The position numbers and the translations under genes were made by a program. DNA of 64,000 nucleotides from positions 1,054,001-1,118,000 of the forward strand of contig CAVYYF010000005.1 in NCBI GenBank assembly GCA_963772675.1. The letters run 5' to 3'. Shown piece by piece: positions 38,257 to 48,333 of the stretch. This DNA comes from JAKAGZ01 sp963772675 (GTDB lineage Bacteria; Bacteroidota; Ignavibacteria; Ignavibacteriales; Ignavibacteriaceae). The notes below the pieces were generated by a model. That model was not told the DNA's origin, did not search any database, and saw nothing but the letters and a program-made list of their open reading frames with translations. Positions within the stretch are counted from its first letter, which is position 1. Every line of letters begins with the position of its first letter.

Positions 38257-39588
38257 ATGGAAGTTATTTTTGATAATATAATTGTCTACTCTATAGTATT
38301 CGTTTTGGTCGGGATAATTTTTTTCTTTTACTTCAGAATGTCCAAAAAGAAATCTCGTGAGACAACAGAAAAAATTAAAAAAGCTAAAGAGTTTGGTATT
38401 TACGAACCTGTTTCTCTTCACCCGGTTGTTGACACTGAAACCTGCATCGGAAGTGGAGCCTGCATTGCTGCTTGCCCTGAAAAAGATATTCTTGGTATTG
38501 CCAATGGACAAGCTTATACAATTAATGCTTCAAGATGTGTGGGACACGGAGCTTGCTTTCATGCTTGCCCTGTTCAGGCAATCACGTTATGTATCGGGAC
38601 TGAGAAAAGAGGCGTAGACCTGCCGCATGTTAACCAAACTTTTGAAACAAATATTCCCGGTGCTTACATAGCAGGTGAACTTGGCGGAATGGGTTTGATA
38701 AAGAATGCTATGGAACAGGGAAAACAAGCCGTAGAGAATTTTATCAGGAAGAAAATTACAAACAGCAATGTGGAGTTTGATCTTGTTATTATAGGTGCCG
38801 GACCAGCAGGAATATCTGCTACACTTACTGCTGAAAAAAATGGTTTAAGATATTTAACTCTTGAACAGGACAGCCTTGGCGGAACTGTATATAATTTCCC
38901 GAGAGCTAAAGTTGTTATGACTTCACCAATGTATCTTCCATTGCACGGACGATTAAAACTGAATGAGACAACCAAAAAAGAACTGCTCGATTTATGGAAA
39001 GAAATAATATCGAAGAATAATATTAAAATAAATGAATATGAAAAGGTTGAAAACATTGATAGAAATAGGAATCATTTTACCATAACAACAAGCAAATCGA
39101 CTTATACTTCCTCCGGATTAATTCTCGCGATAGGCAGAAGGGGCACACCCCGAAAATTAGACGTGCCCGGTGAAGAAAAAGAAAAGGTAGCTTACAGGCT
39201 GATTGAGCCGGAATTAATTCAAAATATGGACGTACTTGTTGTAGGCGGAGGCGATTCTGCAATTGAGTCAGCATTATTACTTGCTGAAGAGAGTAACAAA
39301 GTAACCGTATCTTATAGAGGTGATACTTTTTCGAGGTTGAAACCTAAAAACCTGCAAAAGATTGAAGTGGCTTCGGCATCTAAGAAGGTTAAAGTATTTT
39401 TCAATACTAAAGTCAGAGAGATAGAAGATGATTCCGTCATTTTGACTGATAGTGTTAATGACAGTGATTTTACAATAAAAAATGACCTGGTATACATTTT
39501 TGCAGGCGGCGAACTCCCAACTGAATTTTTGAAGCGTGCAGGAATCAATATTACTAAAAAGTTTGGAGATGCGATAATGAAACACTAG
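38257..39588 (+). CDS. Ferredoxin-FAD oxidoreductase fused to a membrane anchor
   Basis: A 443-residue protein with a membrane helix (residues about 7-28), a bacterial-ferredoxin region (about 50-120), and a thioredoxin-reductase-like NAD(P)H/FAD domain: GAGPAGISATLTAE (FAD) near 179-192 and GGGDSAIESALLL (NAD(P)) near 330-342. In both ferredoxin clusters the second Cys is replaced: CIGSGACIAACP has Ser and CVGHGACFHACP has His, leaving three Cys each. The last part binds a flavin-like FAGGE-P segment. It most likely moves electrons between NAD(P)H and the membrane or periplasmic redox carriers. Gap to the cytochrome genes is 203 bases. Confidence 0.8.
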   Translation: MEVIFDNIIVYSIVFVLVGIIFFFYFRMSKKKSRETTEKIKKAKEFGIYEPVSLHPVVDTETCIGSGACIAACPEKDILGIANGQAYTINASRCVGHGACFHACPVQAITLCIGTEKRGVDLPHVNQTFETNIPGAYIAGELGGMGLIKNAMEQGKQAVENFIRKKITNSNVEFDLVIIGAGPAGISATLTAEKNGLRYLTLEQDSLGGTVYNFPRAKVVMTSPMYLPLHGRLKLNETTKKELLDLWKEIISKNNIKINEYEKVENIDRNRNHFTITTSKSTYTSSGLILAIGRRGTPRKLDVPGEEKEKVAYRLIEPELIQNMDVLVVGGGDSAIESALLLAEESNKVTVSYRGDTFSRLKPKNLQKIEVASASKKVKVFFNTKVREIEDDSVILTDSVNDSDFTIKNDLVYIFAGGELPTEFLKRAGINITKKFGDAIMKH

Positions 39589-39791
39589 AATTAGGCAGGG
39601 TAGCTTTCTCAAAATGAGAAGACTATGGCGAAAAATGGCACTTTTGACTATTTACAATAATGATGTTACGACATATATTCTAAGTAAATTTAAAATAAAT
39701 ATTGTTTAACAATCCCAGAGCACACTTAAAATAATTTCTACCGTTCTGATCTAACTTATACTTTCCGGGCACAAAAATAAATTAGTTAATT

Positions 39792-41430
39792 ATGATTCAT
39801 CGGCTTAGTCTGTTCTTACATACTTTAAGCGGTGCTAAATTATATTTTATAACCGCTGCAATTTTGGTATTTCTAAATACAGCGAATATCTACGCCCAGT
39901 TATCTCCTGGAGATCTTACGAAAGCACACGCAAATCTTGAAGGCCTGAGTAACTGTACTAAGTGTCATGAACTTGGAGACAAGGTTACAAATACAAAATG
40001 TCTTGATTGTCATAAGGATATCAATTCGTTATTAGTAAAAAATATAGGGTATCACTCCAGTCCGGAAGTTAAAAACAAAGAATGCAGCAAATGTCATAGT
40101 GAACACAACGGGAGAAATTTTCAAATTGTCAGATTTGATGAAAAGAAATTTGATCACTCAACTACGGGATTTGTTCTGAAAGGCAAACATTCACAAATAA
40201 AATGTGCCGAATGTCATCAATCAAAATTTATTAAAGATCCGGATTTAAAAAAAAGAAAAAATACGTTTCTTGGGTTAAGTACTAATTGTGTTAATTGTCA
40301 TGAAGATGTGCATCAAAACACTTTGGGAAGTAATTGTGGCAATTGTCATAGTAATGATTCATTTAAACCAGCAACAAAGTTTGATCATAATACAGCGAAA
40401 TTTAGATTAACCGGATTACATTAAACAGTACTGATTGTGTAAAATGTCATAAAATAGAAACAGAAATGGAAAAAAATTTCAGAAATTTGTAGGACTGAAC
40501 TTTAATAATTGTCTCTCCTGCCATAAGATGTACATAAAGGAAATTCGGAAAAAACTGCGAGAAGTTGTCATAATACTTCCGGATTTAAAAATATTAAAGC
40601 TTCATCATTTGATCATAGTAAAACAAATTTTCCACTTATTAGGTAAACACAGGTATGTAAAATGTGCTGATTGTCACGGTAAAAATCTTGCGTCTAAGAC
40701 CAAAATACAAGCTTTGTACCAATTGTCACAAAGATTATCATAAAGGACAATTCACAAAAAACGGAGATTGTGAGTGATTGCAGCCATTGTCATACAGTAG
40801 ATGGTTTCAATCCTTCAACTATTTACAATTGAAAGACATAATACTACGAAATTTATTCTTAGTGGAAGTCATCTTGCTGTTTCGTGTAAAGGTTGTCACA
40901 AACCCGGCGCTGAAGATTGGAATTTTGTTTTTAAATCTCAAAAATGTATTTCGTGTCATAAAAATGTGCACGGAACTGAAATCAGCAATAAATTCCTTGG
41001 CAATAATGATTGTGAAAGCTGTCATAATGTTGATAGCTGGGATAAGATCAATTTTGATCATTCCAAGACAAAGTTTGTTTTACAGGGGAAACATAAAACA
41101 GTAGAATGCCGGAGCTGTCATACATATAAAAATTCACAAAATAAAATAGAATATAAGTTTGCATCACTTAAATCAAATTGTGAATCCTGTCATAACGATA
41201 TTCACAATAGTCAATTTAATGTGGCTGGTCAGACTGACTGCTCAAGCTGTCATTTTTTTGATAATTGGAAAAACCTGAAATTCGATCACGAAAAAACCAG
41301 GTTCAGCCTAAAAGGTGCACACTCAAAATTGAAATGTATTCAGTGCCATAAGCCCGTTAATAATAACGGTGTATTGTTTATAAAATATAAACTGGAAGAA
41401 TTCAAATGCGCAGACTGTCATTCATCCTAA
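39792..41430 (+). pseudogene. Multihaem c-type cytochrome A (about 20 haems), many frameshifts
   Basis: One gene broken into several frames. A signal peptide (MIHRLSLFLHTLSGAKLYFI... to about residue 35) precedes six CXXCH motifs in the first frame (to about 40424). Between 40424 and 40840 the reading frame changes about nine times, yet CVKCH, CLSCH, CESCH, CADCH, CTNCH and CSHCH can still be read in different frames. From 40840 to the stop at 41430 one frame carries eight more (CKGCH to CADCH). Repeating FDHSKTxFxLxGKH..V.C..CH modules of about 70 residues are visible. Exported and probably periplasmic or outer-surface. Intact haem motifs across the shifts suggest sequencing errors or very recent damage. 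Confidence 0.75.
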
Positions 41431-43245
41431 TATCAATGCTGCTTGCAGCTAACTTGTTTGCACAATCACCGCACGGCAAAAATTTTAATATTGACTGTTC
41501 TAATTGTCATTCTCCCAACACGTGGACAAAAATCCCTGAGGTGATAAAATTTGATCATGATAAAACGTCATTCAAATTGTCGGGGCAGCACAAAAACGTT
41601 AGTTGCATTAATTGTCATAAATCACTGGTTTTTTCAAATGCAAAGGATGATTGCGGCAGTTGTCATAAAAGTATTCACCAGAATTCTGTTTCTCCTGAGT
41701 GTTCGAGTTGCCATACAACACGGACACTGGCTCATTCCGAATATTAATGAAATACATGAAAGAAACCGGTTCCCGTTGGTTGGAGTACACGCTATTGTAG
41801 ATTGTGCACAATGTCACGCTAAATTTTCAACATTAAATTTTGAAGTTCAGGGAGTAGAGTGTATAGACTGTCACCGTTCTAATTTTATGGCTACTAAAAA
41901 TCCCGATCACATTAGGTCAGGATTTTCAACTGATTGCCAGCAGTGCCATTCAATTAATCAAATGAATTGGGGATTTGCAAATTTTGCACACGACTTCTTC
42001 CCGTTGGTCGGAGGCCATAAAATTAACGATTGTTTCTCCTGTCATAATCAGGGAACATTTGCAGGATTATCAACTGATTGTTATTCCTGCCACAAGAAAG
42101 ACTATGATGCAACGACGAATCCGAATCACGCACAGTCCAACTTTAGCACAGATTGCAAATCATGCCATACAATTACAGTATGGACTTCAACCACTTTTGA
42201 TCACAATGCAACAGGTTTTCCTTTGACAGGTGCACATACATCGGTTAGCTGTAATGCATGTCATACAACCGGTTTTAATAATACATCGACCGATTGTTAT
42301 TCCTGTCATAAAAAAGATTATGATGGAACAACTGATCCAAATCATCCTGCGCAAGGATTTCCGACGGACTGTAAACAATGCCATACAACAACCAGCTGGC
42401 AAGGTGCAAACTTTGATCACAGTACAACCGGATTCCCTCTAACAGGAGCGCACACATCAGTTACCTGTAATGCATGTCATTCTACGGGTTATACAAATAC
42501 TTCTGCTGATTGTTATTCTTGCCATAAAAAAGATTATGATGGTACAACTGATCCAAATCATGTATCGCAAGGATTTCCAACAGATTGTAAGCAATGTCAT
42601 TCAACAACGAACTGGCAGGGAGCTAGTTTTGATCACAGTACAACCGGGTTCCCGTTGACAGGTGCACATACATCAGTTAGCTGCAGTACTTGTCACGCTT
42701 CGGGTTATACAAATACATCACCTGATTGTTACTCCTGTCATCAGACAGATTATCAGAATACAACTGACCCAAACCACGTATCGCAAGGATTTCCAACAGA
42801 TTGTAAGCAATGTCATTCAACAACGAACTGGCAGGGAGCTAGTTTTGATCACAATACAACCGGGTTCCCGTTGACAGGTGCACATACTTCAGTTAGTTGC
42901 AGTACTTGTCACGCTTCGGGTTATACAAATACATCAACTGATTGTTACTCTTGTCATAAAACAAATTATGATAACACAAATGATCCAAATCATACGTCAG
43001 CAAATTTCCCGACAGATTGTAATCAATGTCATACAACAGCAGCCTGGACACCGTCAACCTGGGATCACGATAATAAATATTTCCCGATTTATTCGGGACG
43101 TCACCAGGGTAAATGGAATTCATGCTCGGATTGTCATACGAATCCAAGCAATTACGCATCACATACCTGTAACGCTATTTGTCATAAAAGCGATCACCAT
43201 CAGAATGAAGATTGTTATTCTTGTCATCCAAGAGGTAACGGATGA
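41406..43245 (+). pseudogene. Giant multihaem c-type cytochrome B (24 CXXCH), one frameshift
   Basis: ATG 41406 overlaps cytochrome A by 25 bases and gives a signal peptide MRRLSFILISMLLAANLFAQ. The first frame carries four CXXCH motifs to about 41747; near 41727 the frame moves by one base and continues to 43245 with 20 more CXXCH plus one C-x3-CH (CNAICH). Corrected length about 612 residues. The C-terminal half is a 72-residue repeat with FDHSTTGFPLTGAHTSVSC..CH and CYSCHKKDYDGTTDPNH..., present in about four to five copies and in phase at the DNA level. Function: long-range electron transfer in the periplasm or across the outer membrane. The stop overlaps the next gene (ATGA). Confidence 0.8.
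42079..43030 (+). repeat. 216-base in-frame tandem repeat within cytochrome B
   Basis: The codon for the first Cys of CYSCH occurs at 42079, 42295, 42511, 42727 and 42943, exactly 216 bases apart. Three haem motifs lie in each unit (CYSCH, CKQCH, CN/STCH). Two neighbouring units (about 42560-42800 and 42776-43000) are nearly identical at the DNA level, pointing to recent duplication. Confidence 0.9.
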
Positions 43246-44900
43246 AAAAGAATAATGTTTTTTTGAAAATAATTTTTATCGCGATTCTTTTAATTCCGGA
43301 GATAGCATTATCTCAGGGTAATGACAAACAAATAGAAAAGTACGGTAAAATTACATTTCAGTCTTCGCAAAATATTTATGTCAGGTTTGAAAATACGGAT
43401 GGCATAAAACAAGGCGACACATTATATGTTAAACGAAACAGACGTTTGCTCCCGATTATTTTTGTTAAATATCTTTCTGCTTCGTCATGTTCTGGCGAAT
43501 ATATTGGGAAGATAAAATTAAATGATAACGAAACTATTATTGCATTTGTAAATGAAAAGAGTGATAAGAAGGAACAAATACCAGAAGCAAAACCCGTTCT
43601 GATGGATTCATTGGCTTTGCAAAGTCAAAATAAAAAAGCAGATTCACTCAGTATGCCGGTTGTTAAAACAGATAACAATAAAAAATATGTTCCCGATAAA
43701 AATTTATATGGCAGATTTTCAGTACAGTCAATTTCGAGCCTGGATAATTCCGGAAGCGCGAAAGACCTGCAGAGATGGAGATATTCTTTCTCATTGAAAA
43801 AAGACGATTTTCTGGATTCTCATTTATCTTTCTCAAATTATATCGTTTTCGCTTATACGGCTAATCGATGGTCGGACGTAAAAGCGAATATAAATAACAG
43901 CCTGAAGATTTATGATTTAACGTTAGCGTATAAGCCGGATGATAAAACCACATTCTGGCTAGGCAGGCATTTGAATAGCAAAGTCGGAAATATTGGTGCT
44001 ACAGACGGCTTGCAGTTTGAAAGGAAGTTTGGAGATTTTTACGGAGGATTAATTGTTGGTTCACGCCCAAACTATACTGATTATAGTATCAATGTTAAAT
44101 TGTTTGAGTATGGCGGCTACATAGGTCTGACTAATAGAAAGAATGACTCATACATAGAAAATGTGGTCGGTGCATTTCAGCAAACCAATAACGGGAAAGT
44201 GGACAGGAGATTTTTATACTTCCAGCATAACGACAACCTGATTCCTAAAACTAATTTGTTTTTATCTACTGAGGTTGATCTTTACAAGAGAGAAGGGAGT
44301 GTAGGGAAGAGTGCATTCAGTCTGACAAGCTTATATTTATCTTTGCGAGTTGCTCCAAGCCGTTTCTTTTCGATTACAACCACTTATGATGCACGCAGAA
44401 ATGTAGTCTATTACGAAACATATAAGTTCCTGATAGATACTTTATTCCAGAACGAGCTGAGACAGGGACTTAGAGTATACACAAATTTCAGGCCTACAAA
44501 TAGTTTATTTATTGGTTTAAATACAGGCTATAAATTTAGAAAAGGAGATATCAAACCGTCCAGGAATTATGGTGGTTATCTAAGTTATTCCGACCTTCCG
44601 ATTTTCGGTATTACACCATCTCTTAATTTTACAAAAATTATAAGTAATTATATGGATGGTACAGACTTTGGCGGAAAGCTTAGTAAATATTTATCAAACG
44701 GGATGTATATTTCTGTGGGCTACAGAAAACTTAAATATCAGTTTACAACAGTTTCGAGCAGCATTGAACAAAATATTTTCGCAGCCGATCTCTCTGTTCC
44801 ATTATTCAGGAATCTTAGTCTTTCAATTGACTACGAAGGTGTATTTGAAAAAGCAAATACATTCAGCAGGTTCTTTATTGATTTGACTACCAGGTTTTAA
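43242..44900 (+). CDS. Outer-membrane beta-barrel protein downstream of cytochrome B
   Basis: A 552-residue protein with signal peptide MKKNNVFLKIIFIAILLIPEIALSQ. After an N-terminal domain (to about 150) the sequence is a series of amphipathic alternating strands ending in Phe (IDLTTRF), the usual C-terminus of beta-barrels. About 18-22 strands can be inferred from patterns such as LYGRFSVQSISSL and GLNTGYKFRKGD. Its start overlaps the cytochrome B stop by four bases (ATGA), so both are translated together. I propose that the barrel holds a multihaem protein through the outer membrane; the precise family is not recognised. Confidence 0.72.
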   Translation: MKKNNVFLKIIFIAILLIPEIALSQGNDKQIEKYGKITFQSSQNIYVRFENTDGIKQGDTLYVKRNRRLLPIIFVKYLSASSCSGEYIGKIKLNDNETIIAFVNEKSDKKEQIPEAKPVLMDSLALQSQNKKADSLSMPVVKTDNNKKYVPDKNLYGRFSVQSISSLDNSGSAKDLQRWRYSFSLKKDDFLDSHLSFSNYIVFAYTANRWSDVKANINNSLKIYDLTLAYKPDDKTTFWLGRHLNSKVGNIGATDGLQFERKFGDFYGGLIVGSRPNYTDYSINVKLFEYGGYIGLTNRKNDSYIENVVGAFQQTNNGKVDRRFLYFQHNDNLIPKTNLFLSTEVDLYKREGSVGKSAFSLTSLYLSLRVAPSRFFSITTTYDARRNVVYYETYKFLIDTLFQNELRQGLRVYTNFRPTNSLFIGLNTGYKFRKGDIKPSRNYGGYLSYSDLPIFGITPSLNFTKIISNYMDGTDFGGKLSKYLSNGMYISVGYRKLKYQFTTVSSSIEQNIFAADLSVPLFRNLSLSIDYEGVFEKANTFSRFFIDLTTRF

Positions 44901-45070
44901 CAACCGGTGTAATTTAAAAATTATAACTTATTTTTCTGCCATAATATTCCGTCTCACTTCGCAAGAGTATTTCTCTAACCATATATAAAAAGCATTTTTG
45001 TGATGTTGTTCTTATAACTGAATAGACTTATCTTTCAAAAGCTTTTTAACAATAAATAAAATTACAACCT

Positions 45071-46117
45071 ATGTTTGAGTATATTGGGTGCCTGCATATG
45101 CATTCCACTTTCTCCGACGGTTCCGGGGAAGTTCCTGATATAGCAAAAGCTGCCAGCGAAATAGGTCTGGATTTTATTGCTTTAACCGATCACAATACTC
45201 TCAGAGCATTAAAAGAAAATTACGAAAAATGGTACGGTAATACGCTTTTGCTTGTGGGCTGTGAGATCAACGACAAAGAGAACAAAAACCATTATCTTGC
45301 TTTTGGAATTAAGGACGCATTTTCAACCCGGCTTTCTGCAAAAGAATATGTAAAAATGGTTAAGGAAAACGGCGGTATCGGTTTTCTTGCTCATCCGCAT
45401 GAAAAAAGAACTCATATGAAAGAACATCCGCCTTATCCATGGGTTGATTGGAGTATAAAAGATTTTGATGGTATCGAAATCTGGAATCATATGTCGGAAT
45501 GGATGGAAAATCTTACTGAAGAAAATAAATACCAGGCATTCCTTCATCCTCTGCGATCGATAGACGCGCCACCGTCTGAAACTTTAAAAGTATGGGACGA
45601 ACTAAATCAAAAAAGAAAAGTTGTCGGCATTGGCGGAGTAGATGCCCACGCACACAAATATAATCTTTTAGGTTTCCTCGAAGTCGAGATCTTTCCTTAC
45701 AAAGTGTTATTCAAATCTATTCGTACTCACATTTTAACGAATGAAGAAATAGTAAAGGGTGATAACGAAGCCGCAATTGAAAAAGCTAAAAAGAATATTT
45801 ACAATTCACTATCTTCGGGTCATTGCTTTGTTGCTAACGATTATCACGGTGATTCAAAAGGATTCAGATTTTTCGCAGAAGCTTCAGGGAAATACTATCA
45901 AATGGGTGAAGCAATTTCAGGTGAGAGCAAAGTAAAATTCAATGTAATGCTGCCCGTTCCTAAAGCAACAGTTAAATTAATTAAAAATGGATTCACCATT
46001 GATGAAGTCGAAACCGACCAGGCTCAATTTATTGTTACAGAAAAAGGTGCATACAGGGTGGAAGTTTTTCTGAATAACAAGTCCTGGATTTACAGTAATC
46101 ATATTAGAATTAGGTAG
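45071..46117 (+). CDS. PHP-domain phosphoesterase
   Basis: A 348-residue soluble metal-dependent phosphatase-like enzyme. PHP motifs: CLHMHSTFSDGSG at residues 7-19 (H-x-H), ALTDHNT at about 37-43, and CEIN, HPHE and GGVDAHAHK (about 190-198) for further metal ligands. The C-terminal part (about 250-348) is an extra beta domain. Substrate cannot be read; members include histidinol phosphatase-like and trpH-like enzymes. It has its own upstream space of 170 bases. Confidence 0.85.
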   Translation: MFEYIGCLHMHSTFSDGSGEVPDIAKAASEIGLDFIALTDHNTLRALKENYEKWYGNTLLLVGCEINDKENKNHYLAFGIKDAFSTRLSAKEYVKMVKENGGIGFLAHPHEKRTHMKEHPPYPWVDWSIKDFDGIEIWNHMSEWMENLTEENKYQAFLHPLRSIDAPPSETLKVWDELNQKRKVVGIGGVDAHAHKYNLLGFLEVEIFPYKVLFKSIRTHILTNEEIVKGDNEAAIEKAKKNIYNSLSSGHCFVANDYHGDSKGFRFFAEASGKYYQMGEAISGESKVKFNVMLPVPKATVKLIKNGFTIDEVETDQAQFIVTEKGAYRVEVFLNNKSWIYSNHIRIR

Positions 46118-46268
46118 TAGATATCTGTCTTTCTAACCTCATCCATTTTATCAAACCTATCCATTATTTATGCAATTGACTTTGAACCTCTGTATTAGGA
46201 TGTTTGTAATATCTTCAATTAAAGGTCTAATTTACTGTGATTTATAAAGTTAAATATGGGGAAATGAA

Positions 46269-46388
46269 ATGAGTCTTGATTATATTTTTCCACAGCTTAT
46301 GGCACTACTCTTCTGGGTTTCTATATTATTCTTTGTTACAATATCGGTATCCTACTTCATTTATCTGAATAAGAGAAGTCATTTGTAA
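46269..46388 (+). CDS. Possible 39-residue membrane peptide
   Basis: Short open frame with GGGGA six bases before the ATG. The product has one hydrophobic helix (MALLFWVSILFFVTISVSYF) and a basic C-terminus (LNKRSHL). No family recognised; the Shine-Dalgarno and helix are the only support. Confidence 0.45.
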   Translation: MSLDYIFPQLMALLFWVSILFFVTISVSYFIYLNKRSHL

Positions 46389-46519
46389 ATAGTGCTTCAG
46401 AGGATTTTACAGATACCAACTGGTGCTTTGTTCCGCCGCAAATTTAAATTTTTATATTAAAATTCTTAGTTATTTTATTAAAGTCTCTTGTCCGTGGTCC
46501 AACTTGTTATGTAAGAGTA

Positions 46520-46594
46520 ATGTAATTATTTTGAGAAATCAGTATACCGAAATGAAATATATCCCTAAGTTATTAATTTTAAAAAGTTTATAAG
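46520..46594 (+). repeat. Dispersed direct repeat C, copy 1
   Basis: About 75 bases beginning GTAATTATTTTGAGAAATCA and ending AAAAGTTTATAAG, about 80% identical to 49182-49257. Each copy lies just downstream of a - strand gene (46678 and 49281). Confidence 0.7.
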
Positions 46595-46677
46595 TGCAAA
46601 TATTTTTGTAGTCTTAAGAGCTTTACAAATTTCTGATTTAGAAACAAATGAACCTAAATTTTGCAACAAAGAATTTA

Positions 46678-47244
46678 TTAACTACTAGTGGTCCAATCAT
46701 TTTTCCTATTTTCATCATTTTGTATGTCGGGGCTCCTGTTCAAAAGATTAGGTTTTTGTTGCGATTGACTATAAATAAAAACTGCTACAAGCCCTAATAT
46801 GTCCAGTCCACCCAAAATACTTGCAACAGAATTGTGACCTTCGAGTCCGAGCCAGACTGCAGAACCTAATACTAATATAGCTATGATAATTCCAAAGGCC
46901 TGACCAAATTTGCTCTGCTTAATTTGGTTGCTAATTATCAAGGTTTCTAATTTCATTCTATGTTCTGATTGTTTTTCGGCCATCGCAATTTGTTTTCCCA
47001 TCATACCTAATATCCTTTCTGCTCCATTTTTTACCGAATCATTATATTTTTTTAGGATATTGGGAGAGGGCATAGCTGGGTTATATTTATATGAATTTAA
47101 ACCTAAAAACGTTTTCTTAATTTTTTCTTTTATGCCGGATGGAATTTCTTCATCATTCAGAAGTGACTTTATAGGAGATAAAATTAATTCCTCCGGTTCC
47201 TGAACAGTTGGTATTTTTGTCCTAATTTTGGGTTTGATTCCCAT
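46678..47244 (-). CDS. DUF2335 family membrane protein
   Basis: A 188-residue protein. I use ATG 47244 (MGIKPKIRT), with AGGAG ten bases upstream; the longer frame starts at 47262. Conserved features of DUF2335: a Pro/Glu-rich N-terminus, PNILKKYNDSVKNGAERILGMMGKQ near the middle, a coiled basic stretch (HRMKLETLIISNQIKQS), and two C-terminal membrane helices. The role is unknown; the family often travels with mobile elements and with a small partner like the next gene. Confidence 0.7.
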   Translation of the reverse strand: MGIKPKIRTKIPTVQEPEELILSPIKSLLNDEEIPSGIKEKIKKTFLGLNSYKYNPAMPSPNILKKYNDSVKNGAERILGMMGKQIAMAEKQSEHRMKLETLIISNQIKQSKFGQAFGIIIAILVLGSAVWLGLEGHNSVASILGGLDILGLVAVFIYSQSQQKPNLLNRSPDIQNDENRKNDWTTSS

Positions 47245-47461
47245 TGTAAAAAATCTCCTCATTTAATAGTTTGAAAGCTGTAATTAAATTTTCCTCCACA
47301 ATTTCCCAATCTGAATTAATTGCTTTTCGATCTTCCTCATTGGATTTTAGGTAATTAGAAGGATAATAATTTCCCCAAATATTAAAAATGCTGCCAAATC
47401 CTGTTAACATTGTGGGTCTTGGGAATAAAAAATCAGGGAAATATTTTTTCTTTTTGTTCAT
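47222..47461 (-). CDS. Small partner protein of DUF2335 gene
   Basis: A 79-residue soluble protein beginning MNKKKKYFPDFLFPRPTMLTG. Its end overlaps the DUF2335 start. The PRPTMLTGFGSIFNIWGNY segment and D-W-x-x-V motif (INSDWEIVEENLITAF) recur in small proteins next to DUF2335 genes as far as I recall. The pair has the shape of a two-gene toxin-antitoxin-like unit but I have no direct evidence. Confidence 0.55.
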   Translation of the reverse strand: MNKKKKYFPDFLFPRPTMLTGFGSIFNIWGNYYPSNYLKSNEEDRKAINSDWEIVEENLITAFKLLNEEIFYNGNQTQN

Positions 47462-47589
47462 ATCCTTTAGCAGTATAAATATCCAATTAAAAATTCACGT
47501 GTATTTCTATCCCATACTGCCCAACATTAGGAATCTGCATATCTTGTGTAATTAAAAAAGATGATACCTATTATCATAAAACTAATAAT

Positions 47590-48333
47590 TTATTTTTGTG
47601 TGCTGTTTTTATAAGAAATAAATCTTTTATAAAAGCTTTGCTGCCCTTCGTTTGTAAGAAGCCCAAATTCAGTCCTTCCCATGAAATAGGCGATTTTTTT
47701 ATAAGATTTCTTAGAGTCTGTTTGACGAACTTTATTATATTCCTGGAGTATGAGTTTAAATACTGGAATTTCTTTCAGTTCGAAACTTTTCCCTTTTGAA
47801 AATGCTTTACCTAAGTTTGCTAATTCTTTAAACTTTTCAACCGCAGTTTGATCGAGAGGTTTATCTTTGTCAGCCCTTATCCTGGTTAATTCTAATTGGA
47901 AGTAATAAGAAGATACATATTGTTTAATTATTAGGTTTAGATCCCTTGTCAAATTATCATCTAAACTTTCAGGTGAATCTTTTGATGCAATTTGATCTTT
48001 AAGTAATAGATACAAACTATAGAACAGGGAATGCACAGTAGTTTTAATTACAAGCGAATAAAAAGTAACATCTAAATTTTTTACTTTAAGTCCATCAATA
48101 ACCTTTGGAATTGAAAATTGAGATCGAAGTTCATTACATTCATTTTTATAAATATCAATTATTGATTTCCAATTTATTTTATTTGCAAGTTCCTTTATAT
48201 CATCAGTCTGGTTAAATTCATCTAAATACCCAATAAATGTTTGATTTAGACTTTCAGGTAATGATCTGTTAAATATTGTATTGATTCTTACTGTAGGTTT
48301 TTCTTTAACGCTGCTATTTAGTTTATAAAGCAT
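47590..48333 (-). CDS. Unknown soluble protein
   Basis: A 247-residue, Lys/Glu-rich, mostly helical protein I do not recognise. No signal peptide, membrane helix or catalytic motif is visible. It lies 128 bases from the partner gene with its own upstream region, and has AT-rich codon use. Confidence 0.5.
   Translation of the reverse strand: MLYKLNSSVKEKPTVRINTIFNRSLPESLNQTFIGYLDEFNQTDDIKELANKINWKSIIDIYKNECNELRSQFSIPKVIDGLKVKNLDVTFYSLVIKTTVHSLFYSLYLLLKDQIASKDSPESLDDNLTRDLNLIIKQYVSSYYFQLELTRIRADKDKPLDQTAVEKFKELANLGKAFSKGKSFELKEIPVFKLILQEYNKVRQTDSKKSYKKIAYFMGRTEFGLLTNEGQQSFYKRFISYKNSTQK

Noticed and set aside
42079..43245. CRISPR array suggested by regular repetition
   Set aside because: Repeat period is 216 bases, entirely coding and without short spacers; it is the haem repeat of cytochrome B.
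41406..43245. Treating the frame from 41551 as an independent gene
   Set aside because: Its first 55 residues are an out-of-frame reading of the upstream haem domain; the haem repeats continue from the first frame after a one-base shift.
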